From NCBI GenBank assembly GCA_015501605.1, contig JADNRZ010000013.1:62001-126000 (forward strand): a stretch of DNA of 64,000 nucleotides, written 5' to 3'. Shown piece by piece: positions 32,112 to 43,961 of the stretch. Every line of letters begins with the position of its first letter. Within the stretch, counting starts at the first letter, position 1. Source of the DNA: Panaeolus papilionaceus (Eukaryota > Basidiomycota > Agaricomycetes > Agaricales). A model generated the notes under the pieces. That model did not search any database. It worked only from the letters and a program-made list of their open reading frames with translations, and had not been told where the DNA came from. Position numbers and translations under genes: made by a program.

Positions 32112-34456
32112 TTAAAAATAGCGCTTTCCTTGTTCATAAGTCTTCAAATACAGGTCCCGGATCGTCAAAGTATCCTGTGATGTTGATGCTCGATTGGAAT
32201 GACCCGCAAATTCATGCTTCAACTCTGGGGATATCAACCCCATGTCAAAATCGATGATAAAGATAGTCCCCTGCTGATTTACGACGATGTTTGCCGGCTT
32301 GATATCGTTGTGAAGCACGCCTGCGGCATTGATTCCCTTGACAATGGCTAACAGAGTCTCGCTAACGTCCGAGTCGAGGAGTAAATAAATGGTAGTCCGT
32401 GCTAGATAAAAAGACTTACTATTCTTGCGTCGAAAGAGACATTTGAGGTGGACTTCGTTGTCCTGTACGAATGCACTCTCGATGAAGGATATCTGCGCCT
32501 CCATCCTGCATAAGTAGCGCAACGGATCCCGTCTCAACATCCTCAAACACCCCATGTACCTTCAAAATACCAGAAGTTACGCCATCCTCCCGAAGCTTTT
32601 CATATATAGCATACTCGTCGTGTATGCATTCTGCAGGTTGAAGTCCCAAAGGAATTTTAAGCACAACTTGCTCTTCCATGATGTTACCATCTGGTGTTTG
32701 CATACGCAAAACCCCTCGGTAACAAGTACCGACGCGACCACGACCAAGTTTTTCTCTAGCTACAAAGTCCAGACATTTACTTGCGTCATATGTGCGATTG
32801 GCGTTAACTTTGGGAAAAGGTCGAGAAATAAACTCTGGGTGACAAGAAGGTGAAGTGCGAAGAAAGGATGAAGGAGCTGGTGAATTAAATGGTCCAAAAT
32901 CGAACGACACGAGCAGAATATTGCGCGATGAGATCTCCTGCAAAATAAATGAACTTTCCATGTCGATGATTTTGGCACTGGAATAATTACCCGATCAACA
33001 TTAAACAAGTGATGGGCGGTATCTTCGGAGGGTTTTTCACCCCGTAGCCTTTTGGAAGCACGTGTTGCATGCAAATTTGTATCTGCATTTCTTCGACGCT
33101 TCTGCCCTGCGACAGGTGTGCTGAGTGACTGAGGTTGAGGTGTGCGCTCCAAAGCATCCTTGAGGATGGCCCAGTGTAGTGCCATATGAACACTCGTGTA
33201 TGGGGTATTGAAAGGATCAAGGCGAGGAGATATAAATAAAGTATTTGATGCACGATGGCGTATCCCAATTTTTTCACCATTTCCACAATTAAAGACGATA
33301 AATGTCGCGTCATTTTCAACAGCGCGGCACCATGCCTGTAGCACGGAGATAAGTTTGCTTAAGTTTCTGTGGGTATCGAAAGACTTACTCGTTGAAGAAA
33401 ATGAGGTGCATATGGCTCGTACTCCAGAGAACGAATACCACTGCGAGGGGGAATCCAAACCCTTTTTCGAGACCTTTTTGTGCTCTTCTCCTTGGTGGAT
33501 GATGCCGATGTTGAACAGATCTCGGTGTATTGACTCCACCATGCTTGTGGGCTATCTGGTGTGGGCACAATCTGCCTTGAGGAAGATCTAAAGCCGAGCG
33601 TAGAAGCACAGACCCAGTGGCGTTCTTTTCTGAAGGACCGACGAAAGTCCAGCAATATGTACGAATAGTCAGAAGTGGGGGATGGTGGGATGAAGTTGAA
33701 GATAGCCAGAGTTTCGTGACTATCCCGGAGTAATTGCAACTTGGCGACCAAGGATGGATTCAAACATTTAGCTTTGTCTAGACCGAGTTTAAAGTCCCCT
33801 GGTTGTGAGCGGTCTGCCACCAAGAAGAGGTTAGCTTCATGATGAAATAAAGGGTATCTTTGGTGCGGTTCCATGTCCAATATCGAATGCCAGAAGGGTT
33901 GATCTGGGTGGACAAGAAGCTTTGAGGCGTATTCATGACATAGTTTGCCCACCTCGTGTTGATAGCTGCTCGCAAATGAAGCGGGAGAGCCTATAAGATC
34001 TACTCCTGTTCCCAATGCAGGAGGAAGTCTGTCATCAATGGAGGGGAAAATGTCGCCGTTCGTTAAATAGCGCGTAAAGGCATCTTCATATTGCGTTTCC
34101 AAATTAGTGAGCATATTTTCTACGTGTACGACGCGTTGAAGAGTCAAAGCAGGTGCGAGATGACGGTCAGTGAGCCATAGTGGACATTGAGGAATGGGGT
34201 TGTAGTCTCGGGCGTAAAAAAGTCGACCATATATACGACCTTGGAGCGCTTGAGAGAAGTGATCCCTTATTACATCGCAGCATTCTCGGTGTGCTTTAGA
34301 TGGGAAAGTAATCATGACCACCAGGTGTATCCAATATCCTCTTGAACATTGCCAATGCCAGTGGAATCCCAAGTTTAAACAAACCCTTTCGCACGTAAGC
34401 GTGACAAGTGTCAACATTGTGAGAAACGAGTCTGGGTGCATTTCGATTTCGACCAT
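32112..34456 (-). CDS. Two-part protein with kinase-like C-terminus (paralogue A), 726 aa
   Basis: Minus-strand exons 33389-34456, 32991-33335, 32420-32937 and 32112-32361. Residues 1-470 are a unique region sharing blocks with the gene at 36223-38791 (ENDATFIVFNCG, IRHR, LFISP). The kinase-like part follows: G-loop EKLGRGRVGTCYRG (about 531-544), VVLK lysine, helix-C Glu in DEYAIYEKL, catalytic HNDIKPAN (661-668) and IIDFD in place of DFG (681-683). Only about 43 residues follow, so the substrate-binding C-lobe is nearly absent. The layout recalls mushroom-specific kinase-like proteins such as FunK1, but I cannot assign it firmly. Substrate and role are unknown. The start is the first ATG of a frame with no other credible N-terminus. 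Confidence 0.65.
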
Positions 34457-36222
34457 ATTTATGAAGGATCCGCTCGCCAGTGGGGGAGGGCTCGCTTCAA
34501 TTCGATAGTGAAGTTCAGATTATTTACGAATATTTAAGTAAACGCTGGCAGGCCGTTCAAGTTCAATTTTGAAAATGAGTAGTGAAGCGCTAGAAGGCGC
34601 GTTTTGTAGCCTAGTTTCACACCCTTGCATGAGTTAAAGGCTATTTATTTGGGAGTAAAACGCTTAAATTATAGGATCAGCGGAAGGTACATATAAGTTA
34701 TAAAAGGTGATACATCGTGGCGAAATGAGTTGACGCGACCTGTCCGCATCACAGGCAAATTCAAATCGATCCAATTGATTATCGGGGGATTATGTATCAA
34801 GGTCCTACAACTCGAGTGTGAAAGGAAAGACATTTTTTTTGTTTTGAGAAACTCATTTTACATACATTAATGTACATATGTGTGAAGACAAAATGGTCGG
34901 AAGGACAGAATAAGGGACAGGGAAACACGCCAAACCCCATATAAAATCGCCCTCCAAAATGTCAATGAACATTTGTACTTGTTTGTCCGGGCACCCCTCC
35001 CAGCTTTGTGCATCATGAAACTAATTTGATGCTTGCTTCGCTTGCAACAGTACTTTACTATTCCTTGCCGGGATATGCAACTTTTCGACAAATTGCGAAT
35101 ATTTTTCTCAGTTTATATTCACTTTGCTATATATTTACAGCCGTTTTCATATCGATAGGCCGCAACAACGTTCATACAGTGACATTTTGTGACGAACGGA
35201 CCTCGAATTATATCCGAATTTTGATCGTTACGGTACTGTCCAAGAGGCCACTCCCTCGAACAGGATAACAGAAAGGACGCGTTCACGGCCCAAAAACATC
35301 CAAATTTTGCGGAATATTTGCAGTCCTAGGGCTTATTTACCAAAGGTGCATTTTATATGCTCGCAATAACACTCAGAAGCAGGCCAGAGGTCAAAAACTA
35401 CTGTACCCAAAGTTTTCGAGATACGTTAGTATGGTTATAGCCGAGTTTTTGTAGCTGTCCAAACCCTTTCCCGAAGGTCCCATCAGCATCTGGTCACACC
35501 ACGTCACATATGTATATGAAAACATTTTGGCCTATCGATATGAAAGCGGCTGTAATAGAGGTATTTTCGCATATGCCTTATATGTAGATCTTGAATTTTA
35601 GAATATTTGAAGCACTCTGAGAGCAGTCTGTTATGTGACTCGGGTACATGTCACATATCGTCAGTCTGACTCCGGGAGACTAGCTCTGACCGAGAAAATT
35701 CTCAAAAGTTCAAGATGTGCAAAATTCGGTCACTTGGGAGTCACATTGATGGAGCGCACCGATTGGCTCACAAGCTCATATGCACCCTGCTCTTTGTGCT
35801 ATCAATTGTCACGCAAATGCACAAATCTACATTATTTTGAGCCAGGTGCTTTCTCCTGTCCAAATACCCATTGGAGAAAATGGATTCCAAATCTGTGCTG
35901 CTTAAAGAATGAGGTCCTCAAAAAATTCAGATTCTAAGTGGTTTCCAACCTATATTTTTGAAGGCAGGGAGTGCTGATAAAACAGACTTCCCAGGTGTTT
36001 TCACATTTTTGTAAGTGATTTTAAAATGTTTTTCCTAAAATGAGTGGATGAACGTCAAGCCACGCTGCTAGTTAATATGTTCCCTTTTTTTCATATTTTT
36101 AAGGCTTGAGGAAGGCATAGAAATATTGTGTCCACTGAATTTTGCACATGTTGATACTGTTGCACATCGTAACCATATATAGTATTAGTGATAAATATTA
36201 CAGAAAAGAGCGTTTTTGTTTC
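34457..36222. other. 1.8-kb spacer between the two kinase-like paralogues
   Basis: AT-rich, no recognisable gene. It contains a 27-bp inverted repeat pair at 35135-35161 and 35529-35555. Confidence 0.5.
35135..35555. repeat. 27-bp inverted repeats 367 bp apart
   Basis: Left copy at 35135-35161 (TTACAGCCGTTTTCATATCG then ATAGGCC) and right copy at 35529-35555 are reverse complements with one mismatch. The pair could be the ends of a small non-autonomous DNA element (MITE-like), or a hairpin. No direct target duplication was identified outside the repeats. Confidence 0.75.
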
Positions 36223-38791
36223 CTATAGCCAATCTGAAAGTTTCCTACGTTCTTTGGAAAATGCTTGCGCAGTTTGAGATTTGCAGGGAGTGTTGGCTGA
36301 GCTTGACATCCCTTTCCGTTTACATTCAAGACAAACTTTTCGATCGTGCTTCCCAATGTACTTGATGTTGGAGAGGCCGATGAGGAAGGCTTTTGCATCA
36401 GAGTTCGAAGGGGTGACTGGGAGAATTAAAAAGTGGGAAGGTTCAACCCCTGTATGAAGGTAGCCTTCTAGATGCAAGCTCTTTAGAGTGTTCATCATAC
36501 GTTCTCTGTAAGTAACAATGTGGTAGTTATGTCAAAGTTGTGGCGATATTCTTCCCATCCAACAAGACATGACGACTCACTTGACAATCATGGGCGAGAT
36601 ATGGCCGGTCCATTGTACTGGTCTTTCCAGTGAGATAGACAAGGAATCCCCTCCATAATCCATCAAAAGAATGGCGTAGAGAGTACTAGCCGCTCGAGGT
36701 TGATGAGTAAAGAAACCGTAAGTCTGAATCAGAGTTGGAGCCACATTTACCCTGGAGCGGAGTGCAAGGTAAGCTCGGTACTCCCGTTCAAGCCGGATAA
36801 AGTCGCGCTCAGTGACCGCGAGCTTTATGACAAAGGTTCCAGGATATTGTTGCTTTAGATGGTTCATAGCTTTAACGCACCAAATGCGGCTGCTCGAGGT
36901 TGAAGTGGAGCTAGCAAGTCGAGAATCAAAATAGAAGACATTAGGTGCGTCGTCAACCCGGTTCTCGTCATGGGCGGAAGGTGCGTCATTCGGCGATTGC
37001 GCTCTAGAAGCTGGCACGGAGGGAGCACCTCCATTGTTATGGAGGGAGGGTGAAGTCATTACATCAACCAAAGGACCCAAATGCACTCTTTCGAATTTTG
37101 CGTATTGAACGACGTGACAAGGCTTGTCCTGCGACATGTTGACGCTCTTCACTATAGACGAAGGAGGAACGATGCCACCCAACTTCACATAGACAAAAGA
37201 CGTCTCAGAAAGTTGTTTGCGGTTCTAAGGGTATGTAAGTTGAGCTGACATGTTCAGGGGTTACCAAGGATAAGGTACAAACCTCTTCCGAGAACTTGGG
37301 TAATTTCTTTGGGCTAGAAGCCAACAGGGATTTTGTGTTTTCTTTGATCTCTTGTATGGAAGGGATATTCTGTTGTTGCATCTGTTTTGCCCTTATGAGG
37401 GCGTCCTCAACTCCCGCCACAAACACAGACGTGATGAGACGACCAAACCCATAGCGGGGTTTATGGGCTGAGATTGACGGAGATATTAGCATTGTACCTG
37501 TCTTACGATGCCGTAGAGCGATGTTCATGCAATGACCACAATTTATCATGGCAAAGGTAGCATTTTCCTTGGCCATTGTTGCCCATAACTAGTAAAGTCA
37601 AAGTTAACGTGATACTAAGTCACCAAGAAACGATCGAAACAATCGAGTAAGCTCACCTGCTGCCGGATACTGTGAGCGCGGTTTAGACACTCTTTCTTTT
37701 CGTCGAGAATATCGCTGTACTGAGGTTGAGAGCCTTCACATTCGATCTCTGAGCCTTCCGTCTCTGTGTTGCAATCACGATCGGGTGGTGAGGCATCGTC
37801 GTTGGATTCATCATCTAGCGATAATGCAAGCAGTTTCTGCAGGGAGATGTCGTCCAAAAAATCACACAGGTCGAGGTCTGGTCCTAGCTGAAAATCCTTT
37901 CCTGTAACGCTCAATTCTCCCCCCGGCTGGAAGTGTTGTTTCGATTTACACTTCGACCCTGCTGGGTCGCATTGCGTCCAACCCTCCCACGGTGAATTTA
38001 CAACCTTGTCCATCACCTCCTCACTTCCAGAGACAAGGCTCTTGAACTCGGTCACTACAGGATTTTCTAAGCCATAACGCGTCATAAGTTCGACGCCTTC
38101 TTTCATGTTGTCGTCCTGTATGACAACGCTTGCAAATTTTCGGCTGTCAACGCATAATATCAAGTCAGCATTTGCAACTCCTCTGGAATCCCGCTTTTCT
38201 GTCTGCATAATCACATCAGACTTCGATTGTGGCGTAACCCCGAAACAAACCATGTTCGCTGCCGTTGCGCATTGTTTGAAGAGGTGAAGGTTTGCATGGT
38301 AGACGATGCCGTCCTCATCTAGAACCTCGAACACGTCACTCTCTTCTACACGAAGCATGTTTGTGGGCCGGAATTCAGTTGAGGTCCGTTTGTCGGCGAT
38401 TTTCGTCTGCAACTTTTTCCTAAGAAATTCGGCGAACCTCTCGGGAAGCTCTTCGCAGACCATAACATGTTTTAATTGCAGATCCTCTCGGAGATGCAAG
38501 TCAAAATACTTGGGAGGACGGGTTCCTGTCGATCTCGTATGTCCAGCAGCTTTGGCGAACTGAGGTGTAGTGTTGAACAGTTTTTCGAGTTGTTGGATAC
38601 ACAATAGCAAATCATCCGATTGGCAGGCAGGGAGTGTGTCAGAAGGAGTACTGTCCTGTTTCTAACCCTGATCAGATTACGGGTGGTGGGGTCAAGGGGA
38701 TAACGAACAAACCCACCTCTTCAAGTTTGCGCACTTTCCGAATCTCATCTGGACTTGGACTCCGTTTTCGGCAAGACCTTGTTGAGGGCAT
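36223..38791 (-). CDS. Two-part protein with pseudokinase C-terminus (paralogue B), 768 aa
   Basis: Minus-strand exons 38717-38791, 37657-38655, 37283-37588, 36581-37224 and 36223-36505. It shares the middle block with the neighbouring paralogue (KENATFAMINCG, LRHR, LISPS). The N-terminal 360 residues contain NADLILCVDSRKFASVV and VVTEFKSLVSG, which loosely recall a nuclease-like fold in fungal kinase-associated N-domains (speculative). The C-terminal part keeps a VIK lysine (TFVIKLA) and a helix-C Glu (LEREYRAYL). The catalytic loop reads GYLHTGVEPSHF (HTG at 692-694 instead of HRD), and the DFG position reads LIGLSN, so catalysis is not expected. The last 60 residues include CLECKR. I infer a divergent pseudokinase. 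The first exon is supported by splice phase only. Confidence 0.65.
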
Positions 38792-41700
38792 TTAGCAACT
38801 AGCGTGCGGTAGGGAGGGGCGATGGTTCACGAGCTTGCGGGGACAACTGTTGTCGATCAAACCGAGACGAGCATGGGTTTTATAAATACTGCGAGCATAG
38901 TCTGTCGTAAGGCCTAATACAGCGTAGAGATGGGGGGACAAGATATAACATAATCAAATATAATAGACACGGAAAACTTCAGAGCAACGAAGGACATCCC
39001 AACAAAACGAGAACAAGTGCGTTTGACACATGTCATTCGAAAGTATAATAGAGAGAAATATAATGGGGTGACTGCTGCTATAATCTTTGTGGGCGAGGTG
39101 TCTTGCGTCGCCTTGGTGCTATGCACAACCAAGTAACAGAAGCAGTGTAGAATCTGTAGAATGTTGTTCGGTGACCGGTGACTCCTGATTGAAATAGATA
39201 TTGTTAACCACAGGCGAGCGTGAAGTGTGGGCCTCTCAATGTGTACCACACAGGGAAGAACCACACCAGGACAAGGTGGAGGAATACAATATTTTAACTG
39301 TCTTAATGACCGGCGAGTGCGCAGTGCAAGCTTCTACTTCCCTTTTGAAGATACTGACTTCACAGGAGAAAATAACAAGTGTGGATAGGTGAAAATTATA
39401 CTATATTTAAATTGAAATCTTTACTTAAGTAATGACTACTAAACTCGAAGCCCCTACTTCCAAATTGCATATGGGAAGTTGTAAGCAGCCTGCGCCGACC
39501 CCCTTGCGAAGTAAGGACAAGCCTAGGCTTGTTGGCCTTATTAGGCCATGTTTGATGCCTAATGAGGCCTGATCAGATTCACAGCCACTCTTATCAGGAT
39601 GGTTATTCACCCTTCCAGCAGCATTCCGCTCCAATTTTCGTTACTAGATGCAAGTAAATGACATTGTGAAGTAGAATAGATCATAAAATCTCCATGTTTC
39701 ATATTATTTGGGAGTAGAAACCACAAAACCAAATTTTGAGTCAAGCCCGATGAGGAAAGCGTGACTTTTTGCATTTTGGCAATTCCGACTTTTTTTTTTT
39801 TTGCTACAGCACTTTCTGTTGGCCGCATTGTAGATACAGGGAACATCAAGCTTCTATATAATATCGACCTCGTTCGTTTTAGCCTTGGCAAAAGTTTACA
39901 TGAGCGCCTCAAATAGCCAGACCTTATCCCCATAGGGATATAACCTCTAAAACCGCACTAAATATTGAACAAGGCCATGATGCATGGGGTCCTTGTACCA
40001 AAAATCAAAAGAATTGATGAAAATGCCGTCGCATGATGAAAGACGAAGCGCGACGTCCAGTATTCCATATCTCGCCAAAACCCTACAGGTTGTCCCCTGT
40101 CCCAGCCCTGCCTGCCGAGTCCCAATATTTGGTGGGGGTGTCCCATGTTCCCCCCCTGCAGAATAAATCGAAATGGTATGTCAGTGTGACATCGAAACAA
40201 TCTTTCGCACATGGGCATGACACCCGTCACGCTCACAACAATGTTTCAAACGAAACGAGTGTACTTACTACCATCGGTCACCAGTCGGGTAGTGTTCGAC
40301 TTCTTCGTCTCTGGAATATTTTCCTCTGCTCTCCTGGTATTGGGTCTTGGTATATCTGTAGAACTTTTAGTTTTCCATGTAAATGTAATTTTTAAATGAA
40401 GAAAAGCGGGGGAGAACGAGCCACGGAGTGTTTCCAGTAGACTCTAGTCGAAAATGCCACCACTCGTGTTTTGCTGTCACGAAACGTCACTGGTGGAAAA
40501 CGTCAGTTTGGCAGAAACTGATGCCATAAAATAACCAGATTTTATGTCTGTGCGATAAGTATTTCCTCACTCGTGAATGCAAATAGCTTCGAGGCAGCCT
40601 AATATTTGGTAGGGATATGGTAATCTACTACCATGAGTTTCAGGCCGGATTTCTTGAGAATATGAGCATAACATCGGACGGGATCTGGAAAATAACACCC
40701 ATTTTTTGGGACTTTTTGAGAGTCACGATTCAGTCTGCAAATTCTTACACTCCTTGTTTCTGTATTTTTCTACATCTAAGTACAGACCCTGGAGTATTAC
40801 TCTTGAACCTACTCATATTTAGATCCTCAGTTCATAATTTGCAAAATTGAGCAAGATATCTGCGGATTACCAAAATTACCCGAGTGGTGACTGATGATAG
40901 TAGATGATCTTACACACTCAAGCAAATTGGCGCCCAAGCTCAGGGTTCTCACGACCTCGGTCAAACTGTGTTTGGCACCTCGTAGGTCAAATCGAATAAA
41001 ACTGAGACAAAAGAGAATCCGAGAAATCCATTAATTATATGCCCTCAAATACAAGCTGGGTCTCTACTGAAGAGAGGCACTACATATGTGCTGCATGTGC
41101 GCATTGGCATAGCACAATATAAATCTTGCTGTGGTACTCCACTCGAATGGTCATATAACATTGGGTCCACCGATCGCAACTGATAATGACTTTCCTGCCA
41201 GCAATTTCTGGGTATTTTTTCTTTTGAGGGTAGCTGCCCTAATTTTCTAAGGAAACCGGCCATGACGGAGCTGCGACCAATTGTAAGTTCAAGCCGATAG
41301 CTTCCCAGTCGACTACGCACACCATGGTGTTGGATAGGTGGGCCAACCCATATGAGCCGTTAAACACGATAGTTGACGTCACTTGATGAGCGTCAAGTAC
41401 AATACCAAGTCACGGTTTCGGGACTTCACCAGCGCCACGCTCTTCCATCGGTGGTAAATTGCACTGCAGTTTTCGATAGCTTGCCGTCAGGAGTAGATGG
41501 TTTCGCCACGATACGTCAGATGATTGCCTCACACAACGTTGAACGTCGACAGTCGACAGTTGACTGCAGCCGCCCATCCCTTATTGGATCGGAGCTTCGA
41601 CGACTCGAACTAAGCGCCAAGTGGAGCATCCAAGGTTTTGCAGCTTATTGTGCACTCGATTGATATGAACCTTTCAAGGCATATTCTACATCCTGCAGTT

Positions 41701-42050
41701 GAATCCGTCACAATAGCGCAATAGATACCACCTAAACCCACACCCAACATGTGGTACACGTCAACACTTTGCTTTCGTTCCGTTCTAAAATTATCATCCA
41801 CGTTATGAATCAAACACCAACCCAAAAGTATATTTATATCGTGTATGTACGTCATGTATGTTCTATACAATGTAGATAAAGAGTAGATAGATCATCTAAT
41901 AGCAGTAAGCCAAGCTACAAGACCACAGAGGTCAGCACCTCGCCAACATCCAATACATGATCCGGCCGTCGTCAGTCAATTAGCCGTCAGTAACTTTGCG
42001 CTTCTACCGGCCTCGTGAGTGTCAAATAGTCTCTTGGTGGGTATGTAGCC
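38792..42050. other. 3.3-kb region without a recognised gene
   Basis: Contains a short hairpin (GGCCTTATTAGGC and GCCTAATGAGGCC, about 39534-39571), a T13-14 run near 39791 and scattered AT-rich DNA. No frame longer than about 120 codons and none with family features. Confidence 0.5.
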
Positions 42051-43763
42051 TCAAGCAATGACGACGCTCCAGTCGCTCTCAATGACACCCGTCTGTCTAC
42101 CGCTCAACTCTGTCCAGACAGCGCGACTGACAGGACCCATACCATCCTCGCCAGTAGGGATATAGATATCTTCACCAAGATATCCAATCTTGTCAACAGG
42201 AGAGATAACAGCCGCTGTGCCTATAACCGAAATGTAATTAGGATCGACAAAAGTGCAAAAGAGATGAACAACAACGCACCGCTTCCGAACAGCTCTACAA
42301 GTCTTCCCTCCTTGGCAGCATCCCTAACTTCAGACATCGTTACAGGTCTCTCGGCAACAGTTAGCGGAATGTCCTTGCGCAAGCCTGGCAACGCCAATTT
42401 GCCCTCTGCGTGCTCCCTTGCAAGAGTCAACACACTATCCCTGGTCACACCAGGCAGAATCATGCCGTCGAGTGGTGGTGTAACAAGCTCGAGCCCACCG
42501 GTCTCCTTCCTGAAGACAACGAACATGTTCATTGTGCCTACTTCAGTGAGGTAGTGCTCTGGCCCGTGTAACCACAGATTCTGAGCATATCCTTGTTTGG
42601 CTGCTTCTTTCTGAGGAAGAATTCCTGGGGCATAGTTTACACCGAGTTTGTAGGCGCCGGTACCTTTTGATGCATACGGTTAGGGGTATAGTTAATGGAA
42701 CATAAGAAAGCAAGGCAGTGTACCTCCTGGTGCAGCACGAACGTATTCTGTTGTACCGTAGAGTGAGACGGGTTTGAAGCCGTCGGGGTAGTAAGGGCCG
42801 ACAGGGCTGAGAATGACGAAAAGCAACGCTTCGTTCGGGGGACCGACTCCGATGGCTTTTTGAGTGCCGACTGGGAAAAAGTATTAGTCAAGTACATAAT
42901 CAAGAAGGATTTAACACGTACTCAGTGTCGGACGAACATATAGCGAATGTCCCGGGGCGGTAGGTATCCAATGCTTATCGGTGCGAATGAGTTCTTTGAT
43001 AAGCTCCAGGAGTGCGACTTCGTCGAAGGTCTGTGGTGCAACAGGTAAGGGTAAATATAATGAGAATGAGGGGGCGGCACATACAGGCAAGGCAATACGC
43101 TTCGCGCTAGTGTTCATACGCTTCATGTTCATATCGGGACGGAAGAGAGTTACGCGACCGTCATCGTGTTTGTAGGCTTTCATCCCCTCGAAGATAGTTT
43201 GTGCATAGTGGAGGACGGTGCAGCTGGGATCCAATGCAAGTGGGCCGTCTACGAATAGATCCGGGAATAATGAGGGAATAGGGAAAGAGAGATAGGTAGA
43301 GTGAGCCGGAGGGAATATAATACGGTTTATGGATGAGCCGCGACTGACATGGTTGAATCTTGGGAGTACCCCACCCTGACTCTTCAGTCCAGGGAATAGT
43401 CAACATGTGGTCTGTCTATGGAAATATTCGGACATTGGTTGACTGAGGTGAGGGTGGGGGTGGTTGAGTCAACGACTCACGAAGGTATGTCCGAACTTGA
43501 GCTTGGATGTTTCTGGGAGAGGTTTTGGAGAAGGATTGCGCTCGACTTGAAGATTGGATGGCTGTTAGAAAAGAAAAGCGCGTTAATTTTGAGATATGTC
43601 GAATATTAAGACGCACCTCGATATCTGTCAACTTGGGTTGTGAACTCATAGACCTAATGTAGACGCCGGCATGAAAGGGATTGCGAGACCTTTGCCTAAG
43701 TGCTGGGGCTCTTGCATTTAGCACTACAGATGAACGTAGAGTCCGCAGAATAGACGAAGCCAT
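42051..43763 (-). CDS. BAT1: Branched-chain amino acid aminotransferase, mitochondrial type, 422 aa
   Basis: Eight minus-strand exons: 43617-43763, 43481-43561, 43349-43415, 43085-43248, 42922-43030, 42724-42870, 42280-42663 and 42051-42220, all in phase. The N-terminus (MASSILRTLRSSVVLNARAP, then further Arg) looks like a mitochondrial targeting peptide. Core motifs are TDHMLTIPWTEESGWGTPKI, FEGMKAYKHDDGRVTLFRPD, NMKRMNTSAKRI, SLYVRPTLIGT and SLYGTTEYVRA. GAYKLGVNYAP carries the PLP-binding Lys244, followed by EVGTMNMFVV, LPGVTRDSVL and FGSGTAAVISP. It catalyses transfer of amino groups between Leu, Ile or Val and 2-oxoglutarate, the last step of their synthesis. It diverges from UPA2 with 198 bp between start codons. 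Confidence 0.95.
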
Positions 43764-43961
43764 GATCCGGAGAGATGTTGGTTTGTAGCAAGGGCAGAAT
43801 AATTGGTTTAATCCAAATTTATTTCAGAGTTTATATAAAAAGATCACGGGAACAATTGACCAGTTTGTGAGAAATAATTGATGTTACAGTAACAAGTCGG
43901 TCGTTGTTGTTGTCCTCCTTCATCCTCTCTCTCTCTATCTTGTTGGTCACTGTCGGCGACA
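43764..43961. promoter_or_regulatory. 198-bp divergent promoter of BAT1 and UPA2
   Basis: Holds TTATATAAAA at 43831-43840, usable as a TATA element in either direction (about 70 bp from the BAT1 ATG and about 125 bp from the UPA2 ATG), and a CTCTCT run just before the UPA2 start. Confidence 0.5.
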
